DNA of 64,000 bases, taken from Todiramphus chloris collaris. Its lineage: Eukaryota > Chordata > Aves > Coraciiformes > Alcedinidae. Positions within the stretch are counted from its first letter, which is position 1. Each line of letters opens with the position of its first letter. Position numbers and translations under genes: made by a program. Where the stretch lies: contig JANVCC010000021.1 of the NCBI GenBank assembly GCA_025345505.1, positions 32,235,851 through 32,299,850 of the forward strand. Reading direction: 5' to 3'. Of the stretch, positions 38,646 to 49,760 are shown in pieces. The notes under the pieces are model-generated. The model worked only from the letters and a program-made list of their open reading frames with translations. It was not told the origin of the DNA and searched no databases.

Positions 38646-39020
38646 TTACAATTTTCTTGAAGCTTTCAAAGAGAATGAGAATGGCAAAAGAGCTGTGGAG
38701 CCACCAACTGTGAAAAGAACTGCTTCTTCCAGTCTGAGAACCTCCATAGCTTCATCTTTGTCCACATTTGCATTCTGCAATACAGGCTCTCTGAGAAAGG
38801 AAGGTATCAGGTAGACCATAGGGTTTGAAAAACTTTGGAGGAACCAATAAGCTTCCACAAGCACCTGCTTGATATCATTCTTGCAGATGAATAAGGTTAT
38901 TCCTATGGGTTCAAATACATTAGAAACTACTGAACGAGGGATTTTACATGAGACATTTCTGTTTTCTCTTTGTCTCTTACTGTACTTTGGATGATCCAGC
39001 TGTTTAGTGACAGTAATCAT
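38646..39020 (-). other. Unassigned 124-codon open frame with NPxxY-like motif
   Basis: A minus-strand frame whose middle reads VLVEAYWFLQSFSNPMVYLI. SNPMVY looks like the NPxxY motif at the end of transmembrane helix 7 of class A G-protein-coupled receptors, and it is preceded by a moderately hydrophobic stretch. The flanking sequence has no TM6 CWxP motif and no receptor-like continuation, and no specific receptor comes to mind. It could be an eroded receptor pseudogene fragment or chance. Confidence 0.18.
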
Positions 39021-41279
39021 CTATGTGAGAATTATAAGTCACCTACTGAAAAATAAATGGTTGTTCCTATCTGTTAAAAAAAATATCTGCTATCCTTTCT
39101 ACATATATAAATAAACAAGAAGAAATTCTGTCATATGCCTACTTTCTATAAAAATCAACTAGATTATGATACTTCTGATCTCTGATTAGTGTTTGTTGAC
39201 AGGGTTGCTATCAAGAGTATTAAATCTAGATTTTGAAAATATTTCAGCATTGTCAAGGTTGTTCTCCATATATATATAGAAGATTATTTTTCTTGCTTGT
39301 GTTTGTAGAAATGTTTCATATATTCATAGCTGGAGTTTGTTTCCTTACCCTATTATTTGAAAGCATATAACCTTTTGAAACTTGCAACTTGATGAAATCT
39401 ATTTGGATTTGTTTTCATGGATCTAGGAAAACAGAGCTTTGTGATCTCCATGCTCTTTCTTTGCTTAGTATCAGGTTGTAGCTCAAAGCCTTCATAAAGC
39501 TCTACAAAGGAAATACTAGAATAATTCTCATCATGAGTATTAGCAAAATTACTTGGTTCTAATTTCTTTAATTTTCAAAACCAATAAAAAATATTTCACT
39601 TAAATATTTGGTAAAACCGTGTCAACACAAAACATCAATTAATAAAAGCTCTGAGACAGTCTAATTCAGATGACAGGCATAATTTTGGTTTCATAAAGTA
39701 GAAGTTTTACTAAAGTGTAAGTAAATAAGAACATAGTTTTCCCTACATCCTAGGAAACTTGGCAGCCCTCACTAGGGGAATTTCTACCAGTTATAATCAT
39801 CATCATATTATTATTTCTTTCATTCCCTTAGCAGTGGGAAACATGATGAGTAAGAGCAGTCTCATAATGTATATTGATCACTCAAGTATTAATCTACTCA
39901 AACAATATTTACCACTCGCTTATCACTTTTCATTTCTTTAAACATGCAAGCATTTTTAAAAGGCTGAGTGGATATGTATTTTTCCATCTTACTTATGGAG
40001 AAAATGAAACAGAGCATGGCTAAGTGACTTCCCTGAATCATGACCTTAGAAGGGTCAGGGAAGTGACTTGGACCCTGATGCTCCCAGGGCTGGAAGGGAA
40101 GAGAATCTTGGACAATTTCTTCAATAGTAGTTGTATCTGCTATTTCTGTGAAAGCACATTTTTGTGTAAATGTCTCTCAAGACATTTATTCTCTGAAAAT
40201 AACAGCTTCTGCCATGCTTGTTCTATCTCTCAGCTTTTTCATCTCTACCCATCTTTGTGCCATTTCTAGGCTTGAAAAATGGATGCACACAAATCAACCA
40301 CTGAAGATTTCTAGGGATGAATACGAGGTTTTCTTGTTCATCCGGTTGAGTATGGTGTACAGTGAATCGTAGGAAAAGGTTCTTGTAGGGAAGTCTAGTT
40401 CAGTGCATCAGCTTTACCAGACATAGTACTTCATCTTTATCTCTTTCTGCCAGTACTCCAGCAGTTTTCCAGGGGGCTGGGACAGTGTTTTGAGAGAGAT
40501 AAGATAATATAGTGCACACATACTGATTCCTAAAAAGTATGCTTTCTAGCATACCACGTTGATAGCACAGCAAGTAAACAACAATAACTACTTCTCTGGC
40601 ATACGTATCCACTGCTATTACTAAGGGACACTGCCATCCAAAATCTTTTATTCCATGCAGTGCTGCGCAGCTGGGCATGGGCACTGTGATTTATGGTCCA
40701 CTGACTGCAGTTCCTTTGAGCCAAATTTTGCTTTTAAAATGACCAGTCTCTGCTTTGTTCTTTGTTTGAAAAAAAAACAACCGAGCTTTCCACCAGATTT
40801 GTAAAGTTCCAAATCCTTTTGTTTCAGTCACAAATACTTCTTCCATTGAGCTCTTTAACATGTCAGGGTGGAACCATCCCCAGGCTGATTTAAAGGCAAA
40901 AGACAGAAATGGGCCATTCCATGCTTCCTGTAAACAGTTTAGATGAGAACAGTGTGCTAACAGTTCCATGCAGTTTTCAGAGGCGGCTGAATTTACTGGA
41001 TTGCTGAGTCACTGACAAGCTGTCGTGTGAACGAGACAATAATTTCTTTCAATTAGAAACTCATACAGGCAGAAATATTCATTAGATATCATGGAGGTAA
41101 AATGGGAATTCAGGTCCATTTCAGTGATGGATTCCCTCACTCCCATAGAGCAAACAGCAGACGATGGAACTGTGCATGTACTTACAGACATCAAACTTCT
41201 TTCCTTCTTTTCTTTCTTCCTTTCAGTATTTCCTAACTATCTTTCCTAAATTCATTTTACTGTTGGCTGACTGTCACTG

Positions 41280-41293
41280 GTTACCACGGCAAC
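41280..41293 (+). promoter_or_regulatory. Consensus RFX X-box
   Basis: GTTACCACGGCAAC is an inverted repeat that fits the RFX-factor X-box consensus (GTNRCC, 0-3 bases, RGYAAC) with a 2-base spacer. It differs from the ideal GTTACCATGGCAAC at one central base. RFX proteins use such sites in ciliary and neural genes. No promoter or exon is visible nearby, so any role would be as a distal element. A match this complete is unlikely, though not impossible, by chance in 64 kb. Confidence 0.45.
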
Positions 41294-41557
41294 AACCTCT
41301 GGTAGCAGCAAGTCTGGGATGCCCAATGTGAGCATCTTCACATTTGAGCCTTGCCAAGGCTAGCTATTAATCCAGGGCTCAACACTGTTAGGATTGCTCT
41401 ATTTCCCTCCCCTTTAGCTGTCTGCCAGTCTGCTTTTCCTGTGTTGGTTACTTCTCTTTCCTCACGTATCTATTGGGCAATCTGGTGTTAATTTTCATTC
41501 TTTGATCTTTTCATATTCGTTATTTTGGAGGACTCCTTAGCTTAAGTATTTTTTAAC

Positions 41558-41581
41558 AAAAAAAAAAAAAAAAAAAAAAAA
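41558..41581 (+). repeat. A24 homopolymer
   Basis: Twenty-four uninterrupted A, with no retroposed source recognised upstream. Confidence 0.9.
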
Positions 41582-42605
41582 GCCCAAATCCATACGACAC
41601 AATTGCATTAAAGAACCTCTTTTTCAGTATGGTTCTCAATGAAAAAGAAGGATTTGAGGTAATGTTGTTCTTCGGACAAATATTTGCAGTTTATTAGAAC
41701 AAATTTCTTTTGCAAGCCATTTAAATGCTTTGTATGGTGTAAGAATGGTTAGTTTTCTACTATGGTAAGGGAGAAATATATTTGATGGTAGCATGTTTGG
41801 AGACAGGCAACTACTAAGGAACAGATATAAATGATGCAGTACTTAGTGGCAGCAGTGGAAGGGTGTAACAGTCTTCAAAAGTTTTTAAACAAGGGTTTAC
41901 CCTCACCATAAACCAACTCCTAATAGCAGTTGAAACCTTGTTGTAAAACAGAAGTAGCAAAGTGGTTAAGAGTAGTTGGTTGGGAAATGAGAGCTGAAAG
42001 AGAAAACTGCAGTACAGTGATTGGTTTGTTTTGCTGAATAAATTGCTATGCTCAGATTCAATTTGTATCAATAAGAAAAGCACTGTACATCTACAAAGCC
42101 TGTCACTCTCAGTATCCAAAACTCTGACATAGCTAGTCTTAAACAATCTTTTTACCATTGTCAGTAATTAAAGCCAAAAAAAACCCCAAACCACCTCACC
42201 AGAAAAACAACCACTAAACGGTACTTGTGGTTTTATTCCATATACATGAAAAAAAGAGAGTAATGTTTCTTTGGGGTATTTTCCTGAAGAAACACAATAC
42301 TTTTTATAAATATATAGAATATTGTAGTATTCTCAATGGATTATTTTAAAAGTAGCCAAGGGGTACTGTTCATTCAGTAGAAGGATATCTCTTTATTAAA
42401 CGTGACTGATAGCTAGAAGCATAATATGCTGTCTCCTTAATAGAGTGAAAATTGCACTTTAATAATTTGCAGCTATGATGTAAAATAAGTAAATGTGAAG
42501 ACTTTTATATTTACACCCAGGCAACTGGTGTTTATCCCTGTCTGCAATCCCTGTAGCAGTTCAGGATAGAGAATAGCTGGTTTCTAGGGAGTGCATTTCT
42601 CAGGG

Positions 42606-42705
42606 NNNNNNNNNNNNNNNNNNNNNNNNNNNNNNNNNNNNNNNNNNNNNNNNNNNNNNNNNNNNNNNNNNNNNNNNNNNNNNNNNNNNNNNNNNNNNNN
42701 NNNNN
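42606..42705. other. Assembly gap (100 N)
   Basis: Exactly 100 N, a conventional placeholder length, so the true gap size is unknown. The right edge begins with T14 (42706-42719), which suggests the assembly broke at a homopolymer or simple repeat. Confidence 0.98.
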
Positions 42706-42719
42706 TTTTTTTTTTTTTT

Positions 42720-43975
42720 AATGGAATTTGGAAAAATCTCTGCAGGTTTGAGTTCAAACTGCTGTGATGGGAGTTTTCAGGAGAAACAGGACTGAACTCT
42801 TATAAATGATTGATGAATAATATTTCTGGAGAAAGGGTAAGGATGAATCTTGAGAAGAGGTATAATGGCTCCAAGGTGTAGAAGCTTATTTAGTCCAACC
42901 CTTGTAGATATTGGGGGAATTCCTCAGGTATTTAGAAAATTGCAGACCTGACTGAGAGGCCTATCAGCTTAGTATTTTCTATTAGGGAATTCCATTTCAT
43001 TCTAGGAGAATAGAAAAAGTGTAAATTAATTATTTGTTTGAAAGAATAAGTAGAATTAGTCAATAATGTGTACCTTTTGTCCTGACACTTTGAGCTGTTA
43101 TAGTCATACTTGAATTTAGTCAGAATCCTGCAGATTCTGTTCCTTACAGTAAATATGCATGTTTTTGCACAGCCCAGCACCAAATACAAAGTTTGAAATG
43201 TTGCTTATTAATTACAGTTGACATTTATGAGCTTGAGGTCAGGCTACTATTTGAAAAAAAATGCCTACATGTCAAATTTCAAAAAGCATTTTTGGCTGTT
43301 GCTACCCAGAAGACCTATGGACAGTTCTATAAACTCATTTTCAGCTTTCCTTATTATTAGTTTAACACTCTAATGTTTAATCAAAGTGTTTGATATTTAA
43401 ATATTAAACATTGCCATTTTCCACTGGACACTTAAACCAATATTAAAACAGAGTGAACATGAGCATCTTGTTTAACTATTTTTAATGGTCCACACAAATT
43501 CCAAGACTGAAAAATCATCAGTTCTTACACATCTGAAGGAAATGCAATTCTATTCTAGGTGACAGGTATTTTCTTCATGTGAACTTAAAATATTTTGAGC
43601 TGCTGTAGCCTTCTTCAATAGATAATTCCTTTACACAGGGGGAAATTTTGGTGACAGGATGAATATGATGTTCAGTTTTGGATGACTGACAGAAAGAAGG
43701 TCTCCTTCCTAATATGCTTCAAGTCAGAGTGTGTTGTCAGATGTATATTATCAGTTAGGAATATATATTTCACTAAGTATTCTGGGCTAAATTTTTAAAT
43801 AGTAGATTTGCCTTGCATCTAATGTGAGACCTTCACATTCTAGTTTAGTCTTCTCAAAAATACCTAAAATATTAAGAAAAATTAGTCTTAGAAATTTGTA
43901 TTTCCATGCAAAACAGTATATTTTAAAGACTATATGTAGCTACTTGGATTTACAGGATCTTCTGCATTTGTGGGG
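42720..43975. other. Unique AT-rich DNA with an inverted repeat
   Basis: No gene or repeat family is seen. It includes a 10-bp perfect inverted repeat (43372-43381 and 43403-43412) enclosing a palindromic 12-mer. Confidence 0.5.
43372..43412. repeat. Perfect 10-bp inverted repeat
   Basis: AATGTTTAAT (43372-43381) pairs exactly with ATTAAACATT (43403-43412) across a 21-base loop. The right part of the loop overlaps a perfect palindrome, ATATTTAAATAT (43393-43404). It is AT-only in its stems apart from one G-C pair, so it would be a weak hairpin or cruciform. Confidence 0.85.
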
Positions 43976-44166
43976 GGAAAAAAACCACACACACACAAAC
44001 CAAACAAACAACAAACAAACAACAAACAAACAATAACAGAAACAAAATCCAAACAAACAAAAAAAGGAAAAGCAGAAGGAAAAATCAAAACAAAAAACCT
44101 AAACAAACAAGCCAAACACACAAAAAAACCACACAAAAACCCAAAAACAAACAAACAAACAAAAAT
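43976..44166. repeat. (CAAA)n-rich simple repeat, about 190 bases
   Basis: It starts with a short (CA)n run, then irregular CAAA, AACAAAC and CCAAAC units, interrupted near 44045-44095 by AAAAGG and GAAGG. The plus frame across it is a Lys/Asn/Thr/Gln-rich artefact of the repeat. It is similar in make-up to the tract at 942-1085. Confidence 0.9.
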
Positions 44167-45874
44167 GCTAGCAACAGCAAAAAAACAATCTTGGTTTTTG
44201 GTGGTGGACGAAATCCAGAAGTCTGGGAGTAGGGGAAAGACCTTTGACAGTGGGTCTAACTGGTCTGTTAAACTGGCTTGAATTTAAGTTCTTTAACCTC
44301 AATCTCTAACTTTGTTCAGAGACCTAGTTAAATTGGTGTTTAGGCTGGCTCACCATACTTCCTTCAGGCTACACAGAAGGAACAATTAAACACTCTTTTA
44401 TGTAGTCGCTGCTGGAAACAGCAGAAGCTGTGCCACAAAGTGTTTGGCTGCATGGCAGAACTTGTACCTACCCACCTGAAGAAAAAAAAAGGCATTTCTG
44501 AAATAAAAATTCAGAGGCCAGTAAATTTACTGGCTGCAGCTGTGAAGGTGAGTGGCTAAAAGCAGGAGTAGGAGTCATGGCCATTTGGCTGTGAAGATGA
44601 CAGAATAAAAAAAGTTCTTTCTGTGTTTTAGGGATTATTTTTGCTGATCATGTTAATTTCTAAGCATGCAAGCTACATTTTGTATCCAGTTTTTAGACAA
44701 AGTCAGGTGTCTTGACATTTACAGTAAGTAAACACAATTGTGTGAAGGAAATTTTTGATGACTCCTTTGTTTCTCCTAACAGAAACAGCAAGCAAGTTCT
44801 CCACTAATGGCAAAACATTCAAGATAAAATATGCACAACAGCATTAATTGTTGCAGTATATTAAAAACTAGATGGATTGCTTTACTTATGCTTCAAAAGC
44901 ATGATCTTGTCTTGCATAATTTTTAACACATCATTTTGTTAGAATTGCCATGGATATTCAGCAGTTGCAGCGCACAGGGAGGTTTGTCTGACTTCCTGTC
45001 AAATCTCTGTTCATTTATAGAAAACTTGAAGGCAATTTAGCCATAAGGGATTGGGTCTTGTGGTGCCAGTGTGTGCTGCCAGCTTTTCTTGTTTTACTGT
45101 ACCTGTGCTCTTGTGGATGGGCAGTTCCCTGTCTTCCTCTACTTCTAGGAAGATTTGCTCATTTCAACCATATAGTTAAGAAAGGTGAGGAATCTCTTCC
45201 TACACATCTTTATTGACTCTCAAGCTTTTGAATGGAGGAATAGAGTCCTGAATTTTGATTTTTTTGTTGGTGTTGGAACAAGCAGACAAGAAGCATTGAC
45301 TTATTGAACAAAAGAGATCAGACTTAGATGATGATGCAAATGATGATTCAGAAGAGGTTTTAAATGAAATGCCAATAAATATGATCACAGGTCATACCTA
45401 CTCAGCTATTTCTTGATCAGTTGGCACAGCTCTGTATGTGTTTTCTACCCAAAGCCATTAAGCAATTTGTTTGTGATGAAAACAGTTTAACTGTAAAAGC
45501 CAAATGCCCAAAACAGAATTACTATGCTAGTCATGCAAATATTCCTTGGTGTATCAGGACAGAGAAATTCCTGAGGCTGTGGCTTCTTGATATGTAGGTA
45601 AAGAGCTACAAGTTGAAAATAAAAAATGGGAGGATATTCAAGGATCTTTCTGTTTTTCTTGATTGTGAGGGAAAGGATAAATTATGTACAACAGCAAAAC
45701 TTGTCTGGCAGTAAGAGATGAGTGGCTTTTTCTGCCATGTGACAAACATTTGCTTCATTCATGCATCACAACTCTGCAGCTTGTTGGTAGTTGTTTCCTT
45801 GGTCTTACAGTACAGAGCCCTGGAGCATACTCACATTGCTTGTTCTTGGAAGTGTATTGAAAGAATGACCATGA
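44167..45874. other. Unique DNA, no gene seen
   Basis: No repeat family or exon is recognised. Around 45270-45375 the plus strand reads an acidic stretch (RSDLDDDANDDSEEV) in a short open frame. Acidic stretches of this kind occur in some transposases, but nothing else supports that reading. Confidence 0.45.
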
Positions 45875-46129
45875 CTCAGGCTGAGATGAATGTTTATAAA
45901 TATCCAAAGGATAAGTGTCAAGAAGCCAGCCTCTTTTCAGTGGTGCACAGTGATAGGACAAGGGGAAATGATTACAAACTGGAACCCAGGAAGTTCCACC
46001 TAAACATAAGGAGAAACTCCTGTGAGGGTGACAGAGCACTGGAACAGGCTGCCCAGAGAGGTTGTGAAGTCTCCTTCTCTTGAGACCTGCAAAACCCACC
46101 TGGACGTGTTCCTGTGTAACCTGCCCTAG
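45875..46129 (+). pseudogene. CR1 ORF2 C-terminal fragment, frameshifted
   Basis: The upstream part reads [20 protein letters not shown], the conserved block before the ORF2 end. A small deletion near 46018 then shifts the frame. The expected [19 protein letters not shown] is read in the new frame from 46034 and continues for 31 codons to the natural stop TAG at 46127-46129. The catalytic domains are absent because of 5' truncation. Confidence 0.88.
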
Positions 46130-46212
46130 CTGTATCTGTTTCAGCAGGGGGGTTGGACTAGATGATCTCTAGAGGTCCTTTCCAACCCCTACTAGTCTGT
46201 GATTCTGTGATT
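45875..46212 (+). mobile_element. CR1 LINE, 5'-truncated copy
   Basis: A plus-strand CR1 3' fragment of about 340 bases. It begins in the C-terminal part of ORF2 ([19 protein letters not shown]) and passes the ORF2 stop (TAG, 46127-46129). It then has the typical 3' UTR (GTTGGACTAGATGATCTCTAGAGGTCC...) and ends in octamer units (GTCTGTGA, TTCTGTGA). Its ORF2 end and UTR resemble the copy at 20.5-21.1 kb more than those at 7.5 and 20.1 kb. Confidence 0.93.
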
Positions 46213-49094
46213 GTAAAAGGGAGAGACTTATAATTTGTAGTGACTAGGTAAGTACTGTTCATGAGCATTTATTTGCTTGCTCCTTGCAGGTGTTTTTTTT
46301 CTCCAAGGTCTAACCCTGTGTGTGCTACTTTTTACTTTACACTAGGTAGAGACATTTACATCATGGGGATGGGGTGGTGTGTATGAGGAACAACTTCTGA
46401 GGCCTGATTTGCTACTGGATTTCTTTAACATACAGTAGTAATAAAAAGCTAACAGATCAAAAGGATAGTATTTACATCACCAAAGAGTCAAAAAAAAAAA
46501 AAAAAAAAGATGAAAAACAGTAATTTATAAAGAGTTTTCTCATTAACTCTCCTGAATGATAAGAGATGTATCAGTTCTTGCAGAGGTCATTTGCTGGAGA
46601 GAGTTTACCTAAGAAACAGCATTTCAACACAGCTGGCAGGTGAATTGGTGACCATTCTGAGGTGGATAGTTTATACCTGTGAGAGGGATGTTTGCTTTCT
46701 CCTGCTTTTTGGATTTGGGAAGGGTTGCAGCTGTCAGACTTCCTCAAAGTTCTGTCCCCCCTAGATAGATAGCATTACTGCTGTGCAAAACTCCAGTTTC
46801 ACTTTCTGTGTTAAAGGCATTTGAGGATGGAGTCACCTGGTAATTCTCATTGACTTCCCTGAGAACTCATTTGCAACACACAGTCATTTTAGGTACTTGA
46901 CAGTGATTTGATTGGTTATTATTTTGTTTCAATCACATCACATATTGCATGTTGCAGCAAACTGAAAAGATTTCATAAGCACCTGTTCCAAATTGTGGGT
47001 TTACATGTTAAATTTAGATCTAAAATATCTTTAACTATGATTTTTTTTCTCATCTGTGCTTGCTTTTCTTCTTGTTTCTTAATGACTATCTTTGTTTGTT
47101 GTTTTGTTTTTAATTTGCTTTGTTTGGATCTTGCTCAATTTCTATCAATATATAAGATTAAAATATAAATTGACAAATAGAGATAAGCTACATGTTTATG
47201 AATGCTAGGGATCTCAGGTGATGGCTACCTGACTTTTTATGCTACATTATTTTTAGGTTTCATTTTATTTTATTCTGTATTTAGAGTCAGGCAAAATTAT
47301 TTGTAATGATGTGAAGTGGGTCGCACTAGTGTCCATTACCTCCAACTTGTGCCCATTTTGCATTCTAATCCCTTAATAACAAGTGATGTTTTAGGTTCAT
47401 TTATGTAAAAATGTCATTGTGTTTCAAATTTAGAGAATGCAGGGGTTTACAAAATCCTATGCTTTAAAAATAGAGGATCTTTCCATGTTTCTTCTCGTGC
47501 AACTTTTTACAGAGTGAAAGAAAACTACATGCACATAAAGAAAGTGGCATATGATAGACATCAAGAAAAACCTGGAACATTTCTCCTTTTTTTTTTTTTT
47601 TTTTTCATCAGACAGTTTGAAAATGTCAAATAAAAGCTATGTTGCTCTTTTCATTTTAACTAGAAAATTGTCAGCAATACCTAGGTAGTAGGAAGAAAAT
47701 ATTCATGGATTGTTACATTATAGTCACAGTTTCTCTCTTTTCCCAAAATGCACAGCTGCTGTGTCATTTTAAGATTTAGAAGTCACTGCATCTACATTTT
47801 AACAATCAATGGCAGCTGTTGATCTGAGTCATTAATGAGATTTTGTCTGTGTATGGATTTAAACCTTGTATATTCTGCAAGAGACAGAGTATGCTTGGAA
47901 AATGAGATTTCTGACATAGTAATAATAAGGAGTTTTACATGCTCAAGCTGAGATTCACTTTTGTGAATCCTCTGCTCTACCCTGTTGAAGTATGCACAGT
48001 ACAAACTTTCTGTTAAGTGAGAAGGGACAGAGAGAGAACTCTTGCTGAGATTTCAAATAGAGCACTTTGGACTACATGCAGATTGAAAATGGCTCCTAGA
48101 TGAAGGTACTTCTTCCTTGTATGTTAAGAGTAGGAAAGTCTCCTCAATGTGAAAGCAGGTTTTGTAGCTTGCTCATTTATTAAAATGCTATCTATTACTT
48201 CCTTTGAGGGCAGCAGAATACCTTGAGAACAACAGATTGAGTGCGCACAGTGTCACTTGGAGGGTGTTTAATATAATGTTATAGATATTTGGGTATAGTT
48301 AAACTGCTCTTAAAAATGGCAAATAAGGACCTTCCCAAACAATGTCTAAATTGTAATTCTGTTCCATAAAATCCCTCCATATAATTAAGTGTTCTTGTAA
48401 TATCATTTTTTTAAGGTAGTAAGTATCAGCGTGTATCAATAATAACTTGCTTACCATTAGTAGAGAAAAATACAAATCTTTCTCAAGGTACAGAGTGAAT
48501 TTCTGACAGGGTTTGCCTTCTTGTGCACTGCCTTCTCTTGATGTATGTATTTCATTAGATTTTTCTGTCCTTTCAGTCAGAGACTTGTTCTATTCCATAT
48601 CCTTGGGAAATTGCTCTGGTTAATTTCTCCTTACCAACAGGCTAAATTAAAATCCTAATACAACAAAAAGACAGATTTTTCAAGATTAGAAGATGGCGAG
48701 TATATGCAAAAAATCAGTGAACCATGATAAATTTTGCTTGTAGAAATGCTAGAATGTTTAGTCCTGTTGAACAAGGAGTTCTCACTGGTTCCTTAGGAGA
48801 GTCATATCTTTTTCAGGTGATTGGTAATTAAATAGGCCAGTTGTTGTTGCAAAGCCCAAAGTACTGCCCATTAGGACATCTGAGAGGTACCTTTGAAGAG
48901 TTGTAGGAGGATGTTGACATATAATTGCAGAATGTTGGGATCTACCTGCTATTTCAAATATCTCATTTTCGTAACAACTAAATCTGAAAATTGACCAAGA
49001 CATTAGGTAGAGAAGCAGCACACAGCATAGTTACAAATCAACTAAATACTAGCTTTCTTTCAGATAATATACACCTGCCACCAATTTCTGCTAA

Positions 49095-49130
<36 letters not shown>

Positions 49131-49760
49131 CAACCATTGCTTTAGAAGAAGTTTGCTAAAAGTCATGAATAATGGTTGTTTTTAGGTTATTCATTATTTG
49201 GAGTTAACTTTGTTGGAATTTGGCTGGCATGGGCAGTTTAGGAACAGATACAACTTCTAATTTTGCCAGAGAAATTAAGGACAATGAGAGAGAATGTTAA
49301 GGCTGACAAGAACAATAACATCTTTTCTGTTATCTCTTGCAAAAATTATGCACTACTGAATAAGATTAATTCTTTATCCCATTTGTCCTACAAAAATCTT
49401 CTATTTGGCCAAATGCCAACTCTCAGTTCCTCAACATCATGGTCTCATTTACAGCGGAGAGCTTATCCTCTGGCTTTTGACATGCTACGTTGCAATTGCA
49501 GCCTGTGTTAGCACTAAATCTTGCCACTTGGGCATTGCAGTACTTAATAACTAGTGAGAATTAAATAATTCCAAACAATTGCAGCAGACTCACTCCCTTG
49601 GAGGATTTGTGACTATGTGACTGTGACTCTTGAGTAAAGGACAGAATATCCATAGCCCAAATATATCTTACTTAATAATCCAGATGTTGGAAAATGTCAG
49701 ACTGTAACATGTTTAGGACTTTTGTTATCTCTACTCTTTTATCACAAATCAGAAGTTCAT
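46213..49760. other. Unique AT-rich DNA with homopolymers
   Basis: No gene or repeat family is recognised. Runs: A19 at 46490-46508, T19 at 47587-47605 and A30 at 49098-49127, the longest pure A run in the window. Open frames are short and without known motifs. Confidence 0.5.
49098..49127 (+). repeat. A30 homopolymer
   Basis: Thirty uninterrupted A, the longest homopolymer in the window. The exact length is unreliable. Confidence 0.92.

Larger units (their letters stand above)
34483..42605. other. Unique AT-rich DNA, no gene seen
   Basis: No recognised repeat family up to the assembly gap. It holds T-rich tracts at 35466-35505 and 37672-37688, A16 at 35948-35963 and A24 at 41558-41581. Two open frames without a known family are at 36682-36885 (plus) and 38646-39020 (minus). 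A consensus X-box lies at 41280-41293. A 114-codon minus frame at 41814-42158 encodes an unrecognised Leu/Phe-rich peptide. Confidence 0.45.

Noticed and set aside
43970-44281. 103-codon plus frame rich in Lys, Asn, Thr and Gln
   Set aside because: Direct translation of the CAAA simple repeat.
45270-45390. Acidic plus-strand stretch resembling the N-terminus of some DNA transposases
   Set aside because: No catalytic motif, terminal inverted repeat or target duplication nearby.
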